Source: JAAFIP01 sp043772355
GTDB lineage: Bacteria > Pseudomonadota > Gammaproteobacteria > Burkholderiales > Burkholderiaceae_C
NCBI GenBank assembly: GCA_043772355.1
Contig: JAYVGI010000130.1
Span: 1 to 6,419, forward strand
Length of the DNA: 6,419 bases
Direction of reading: 5' to 3'
A model generated the notes under the pieces. It saw only the letters and a program-made list of their open reading frames with translations. It was not told the DNA's origin and did not search any database. Both the position numbers and the translations under genes were made by a program. The stretch's first letter is position 1; each line of letters begins with the position of its first letter. This document shows, in pieces, positions 5,449 through 6,419 of the stretch.

Positions 5449-6419
5449 ATGACACAAGACGTATTACGACACCATTGGCTAGCCAACACATTGCTAGATG
5501 ATGGCTTTATTGCACAAAAAGCCAGTCAACTGCTGGCAAAGCCGATTCCTTACAGTTTGGATACGTGGCTAGCAGAGCATTTCAACCGCGCCAGCTTGTC
5601 AGCCCTCAACGAAGCGCAATTGGAAGACAAGCTCATCGGCCCTTTGCTGGCCCAGATTGGCTGGATCCAGGTCACCCAAGAAAGCCTCATTGTGCAAGGT
5701 AAACAGGCCAAGCCTGACTGGTGCTTATTGCTAGAGCCTGGGCAAGACACCGCACTGAGCAAGACCAAAGACCACACGCTTATTACCGCCATTTGTGAAT
5801 CCAAAGCTTGGGACAAAACACTCGACACCGGCAAAGCAGATCGCCAAGACAACCCACACCACCAACTGCAAGACTACCTCAGCACCTTGCGTGTGCGCTT
5901 TGGCTTCTTGACCAATGGCCGGCTGTGGCGGGTGTATGACACTGACAAAATCACCGCCAAAAAGACTTTTATCGAGTTTGACTTGCAACGCCTGTTGGCT
6001 GTTACCGATGCCAACGAAAAAGCGCAAGGGCTCGCCTTATTTGCCTTTTTCTTTGGCCGCGACACCTATGTGCAGCCCACAGAGGTGGGGAAAGTTAGCG
6101 CCATTGAGCAGGCCATTGCTGCGTCCGCCGACTTCACCCTGGACGTAGAGGAAAACCTGAAAGCCGTCATTTACGGCTACGCGGGTGAGGATTCGTTGTT
6201 TGAGATCATGGGCAAAGCCATACACAAAGCCAACCCCAAGGCCAGCCTGGCCAGCGTGTATGAAAACAGCGTGGTGCTGCTATTTCGCCTGCTGTTTGTG
6301 GTGTATTTCGAAGATAAAAACTACGCGCTACTCAACAAGCACCCTTTTTACCAGCGCTACAGCCTAGCCCATATTTTTAAAGCGCTGCTGGAAACCGCAA
6401 AAGATCAGACCTCTCAGCG
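5449..6419 (+). CDS. Eco57I-like type IIG restriction-modification protein, N-terminal part
   Basis: The frame is open from ATG 5449 to the window end (323 codons) and continues outside. The N-terminal 180 residues look like a PD-(D/E)XK nuclease domain: a helix with E59 (LEDKLIGPLL), AKPDW with D90, then ICESKAW with E117 and K119, and later FGFLTNGRLWRVYD (151-164). A helical region follows. RLLFVVYFEDKNYALL (280-295) corresponds to the LLFLLYAEDRGLLP-like segment of type IIG enzymes, which fuse endonuclease, adenine methyltransferase and target recognition in one chain of about 900-1300 aa. The methyltransferase motifs (SAM-binding GxG, NPPY) would lie beyond the window, so modification activity is inferred. 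It starts 48 nt after vapC, in the same frame as that gene's stop. TTA/CTA leucine codons are more common here than in the leftmost gene, which suggests transfer. A solitary defence nuclease-methylase of another class is possible. Confidence 0.78.
   Translation, partial: MTQDVLRHHWLANTLLDDGFIAQKASQLLAKPIPYSLDTWLAEHFNRASLSALNEAQLEDKLIGPLLAQIGWIQVTQESLIVQGKQAKPDWCLLLEPGQDTALSKTKDHTLITAICESKAWDKTLDTGKADRQDNPHHQLQDYLSTLRVRFGFLTNGRLWRVYDTDKITAKKTFIEFDLQRLLAVTDANEKAQGLALFAFFFGRDTYVQPTEVGKVSAIEQAIAASADFTLDVEENLKAVIYGYAGEDSLFEIMGKAIHKANPKASLASVYENSVVLLFRLLFVVYFEDKNYALLNKHPFYQRYSLAHIFKALLETAKDQTSQ

Noticed and set aside
4653..5489. Leftward frames opposite vapB and vapC
   Set aside because: They are antisense to two recognisable genes. 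Apparent length comes from codon bias of the true strand.
1..6419. CRISPR array, tRNA or rRNA
   Set aside because: There are no regularly spaced repeats with unique spacers. No tRNA cloverleaf or rRNA-like sequence was seen on either strand by eye.

Overview
The window looks like chromosomal DNA of a GC-rich betaproteobacterium, most likely of the Comamonadaceae (Acidovorax / Rhodoferax / Polaromonas type). I infer this from the high-GC codon use of the leftmost gene and from intergenic repeats that resemble, from memory, short palindromic repeats of that family. No sequence search was possible.

Left part (1-2167): a GC-rich intergenic stretch carries a tandem heptamer array (60-121) and a 20-bp inverted repeat (190-265). 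It is followed by one intact leftward gene (2167-359) for a flavin-dependent monooxygenase of about 600 aa with an N-terminal SnoaL/NTF2-like domain.

Middle part (2168-4629): a divergent GT1-type glycosyltransferase has decayed. It has one extra C in a C run (3177-3182) and has lost the block that should carry the sugar-nucleotide-binding motif. About 1.25 kb without a convincing gene follows. This stretch holds two 197-bp copies of one palindromic element (3440-3636 and 4158-4354) in inverted orientation around a 521-bp segment. It also holds recurring TACATAG motifs, a pair of 20-bp repeats and a large nested hairpin (4512-4616).

Right part (4630-6419): a compact rightward set consists of a VapB-like antitoxin, a VapC-like PIN toxin 18 nt downstream and, 48 nt further on, the first 323 codons of a large protein. 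That protein has a PD-ExK nuclease signature and the helical segment typical of Eco57I-like type IIG restriction-modification enzymes; it runs off the window. The toxin-antitoxin pair beside a restriction-type gene, next to repeats and a broken gene, looks like the edge of a defence or accessory island. The most unusual thing seen directly is the inverted pair of 197-bp elements. No wholly new multi-gene system can be shown from this window.
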